Origin: Flavobacteriales bacterium
GTDB lineage: Bacteria > Bacteroidota > Bacteroidia > Flavobacteriales_F > PHOS-HE28
Assembly: GCA_020635655.1 (NCBI GenBank)
Contig: JACJZI010000002.1
Coordinates: 62,001-126,000, forward strand
Direction of reading: 5' to 3'
Length of the DNA stretch: 64,000 nucleotides
Shown here: one piece after another, positions 63,469 through 64,000 of the stretch
Layout: each line of letters starts with the position of its first letter
Numbering within the stretch: the stretch's first letter is position 1
Made by a program: the position numbers and the translations under genes
Notes under the pieces: generated by a model
Databases searched by the model: none
What the model saw: the letters and a program-made list of their open reading frames with translations, nothing else
Told to the model about the DNA's origin: nothing

Positions 63469-64000
63469 ACACCCGAAACACGATGCGCACGAAACACCTT
63501 CCTCTTTTCCTGCTGATCATCGCATCGGCCGGACCGCTCTCGGCGCAGGACAACCACCTGTCGCAATACGATGCGGCACCCATGCAGCTGAACCCCGCAC
63601 TGACGGGGATGTTCGATGAGGCCGAGTTCCGGGTGGCCACGAACATCCGCAGCCAGTGGAGCAGCATCGGGAGCAACTTCCTGACCACCGGGTTCAGCTA
63701 CGACCTGGCCACACCGAACCGATTTGGTGTGGGGGCCTACTTGAACAATTACGACATGGCCGGAGTGATGAACACGTTCCAGTTCGGCTTATCGGGCTCG
63801 TACAACGTGTCGGGCGAGAACGCCCCCCATTCGCTCTCCGTGGGGTTGAACGCAGGGCTCATCTACAAGAAGGTCAAGGACGAGGACCTGCTGTTCGACG
63901 AGCAGTACAACGATGGCTATTTCGACCCGGACCTCCCCTCCGGTGAGACGTTCCCGAAGATGTCAAGGCTGATGCCCGAGCTGGCTCTCGGATTTGCGTA
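63465..64000 (+). CDS. PorP/SprF family type IX secretion-associated outer-membrane protein (cut by the window edge)
   Basis: The frame is open from the ATG at 63465 to the right edge, about 178 residues. A signal peptide (ending PLSAQ) is followed by DNHLSQYDAAPMQLNPALTG, the signature N-terminus of the PorP/SprF family, then beta-strand-rich sequence (SYDLATPNRFGVGAYLNNYD, SLSVGLNAGLIYKK). PorP/SprF proteins are outer-membrane proteins tied to T9SS; copies beside type B cargo genes are thought to help export or anchor that cargo (SprF with the SprB adhesin). The ATG overlaps the TGA of the giant gene (ATGA), indicating coupled translation; ATG 63483 is an alternative start. Confidence 0.92.
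   Translation, partial: MNTRNTMRTKHLPLFLLIIASAGPLSAQDNHLSQYDAAPMQLNPALTGMFDEAEFRVATNIRSQWSSIGSNFLTTGFSYDLATPNRFGVGAYLNNYDMAGVMNTFQFGLSGSYNVSGENAPHSLSVGLNAGLIYKKVKDEDLLFDEQYNDGYFDPDLPSGETFPKMSRLMPELALGFA

Overview
The window looks like a chromosomal segment of a GC-rich member of the Bacteroidota, most likely order Flavobacteriales. The reasons are several type IX secretion (T9SS) cargo tails, a PorZ-like gene beside recO, a PorP/SprF gene, the asnS-rpoN pair, the Bacteroidota-specific families DUF4175, DUF4837 and DUF4292, and promoter-like -7 elements of the Bacteroidota type (TAnnTTTG, here often TATCTTCG). The taxonomic call is inference from gene content. I see no prophage, insertion sequence or CRISPR array.

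Layout. 1-9101 (minus strand): a methyltransferase cut by the left edge, mnmG, ybeY, an RsbW-like ATPase, a DUF4175 coiled-coil membrane protein, a PKD/T9SS secreted protein and a HEAT-like protein. Two perfect parS-like palindromes lie at 322-335 and 731-744. 9205-16524 (plus): gltX, folB, tRNA-Cys, porZ, recO and an S9 oligopeptidase. 16525-26569 (minus): a block of envelope genes (DUF4837, MltD-like transglycosylase, gatA, tatA, a degenerate EnvC-like protein, DUF4292, a TPR lipoprotein, a sugar nucleotidyltransferase, dut). 26679-30852 (plus): asnS, an ArsC/Spx-like protein, rpoN and a PAP2-like membrane protein. 30853-33222 (minus): a FucP-type sugar transporter and galE. 33450-34208: a CAT-anticodon tRNA and a HAD hydrolase, next to a small repeat element. 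34294-41006 (minus): a complete RND efflux operon headed by a TetR regulator. 41200-48745: a T9SS cargo, a flippase, an enoyl-CoA hydratase and a very large sensor kinase.

The right end (48886-64000) is dominated by one 14.6-kb gene for a secreted protein of about 4,860 residues. It has a signal peptide, an IgGFc-binding-like N-terminal domain, 47 Ig-like repeats of about 88 residues, two PKD domains and a type B T9SS sorting domain. A PorP/SprF gene follows through an ATGA overlap. Units 3-20 form a higher-order repeat, a three-unit A-B-C cassette of 792 bp present six times. Inside it a 1,601-bp segment (50800-52400) recurs, apparently without change, 2,376 bp downstream (53176-54776). This gene, the parS-like pair and the recurring TATCTTCG promoter element are the features most worth following up.

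How the genes work together: much of the window serves the cell envelope (peptidoglycan remodelling, lipoproteins, Tat export, efflux, nucleotide-sugar supply, T9SS cargo and its surface machinery). The rest is core translation and tRNA modification, DNA repair, dUTP control and transcription.
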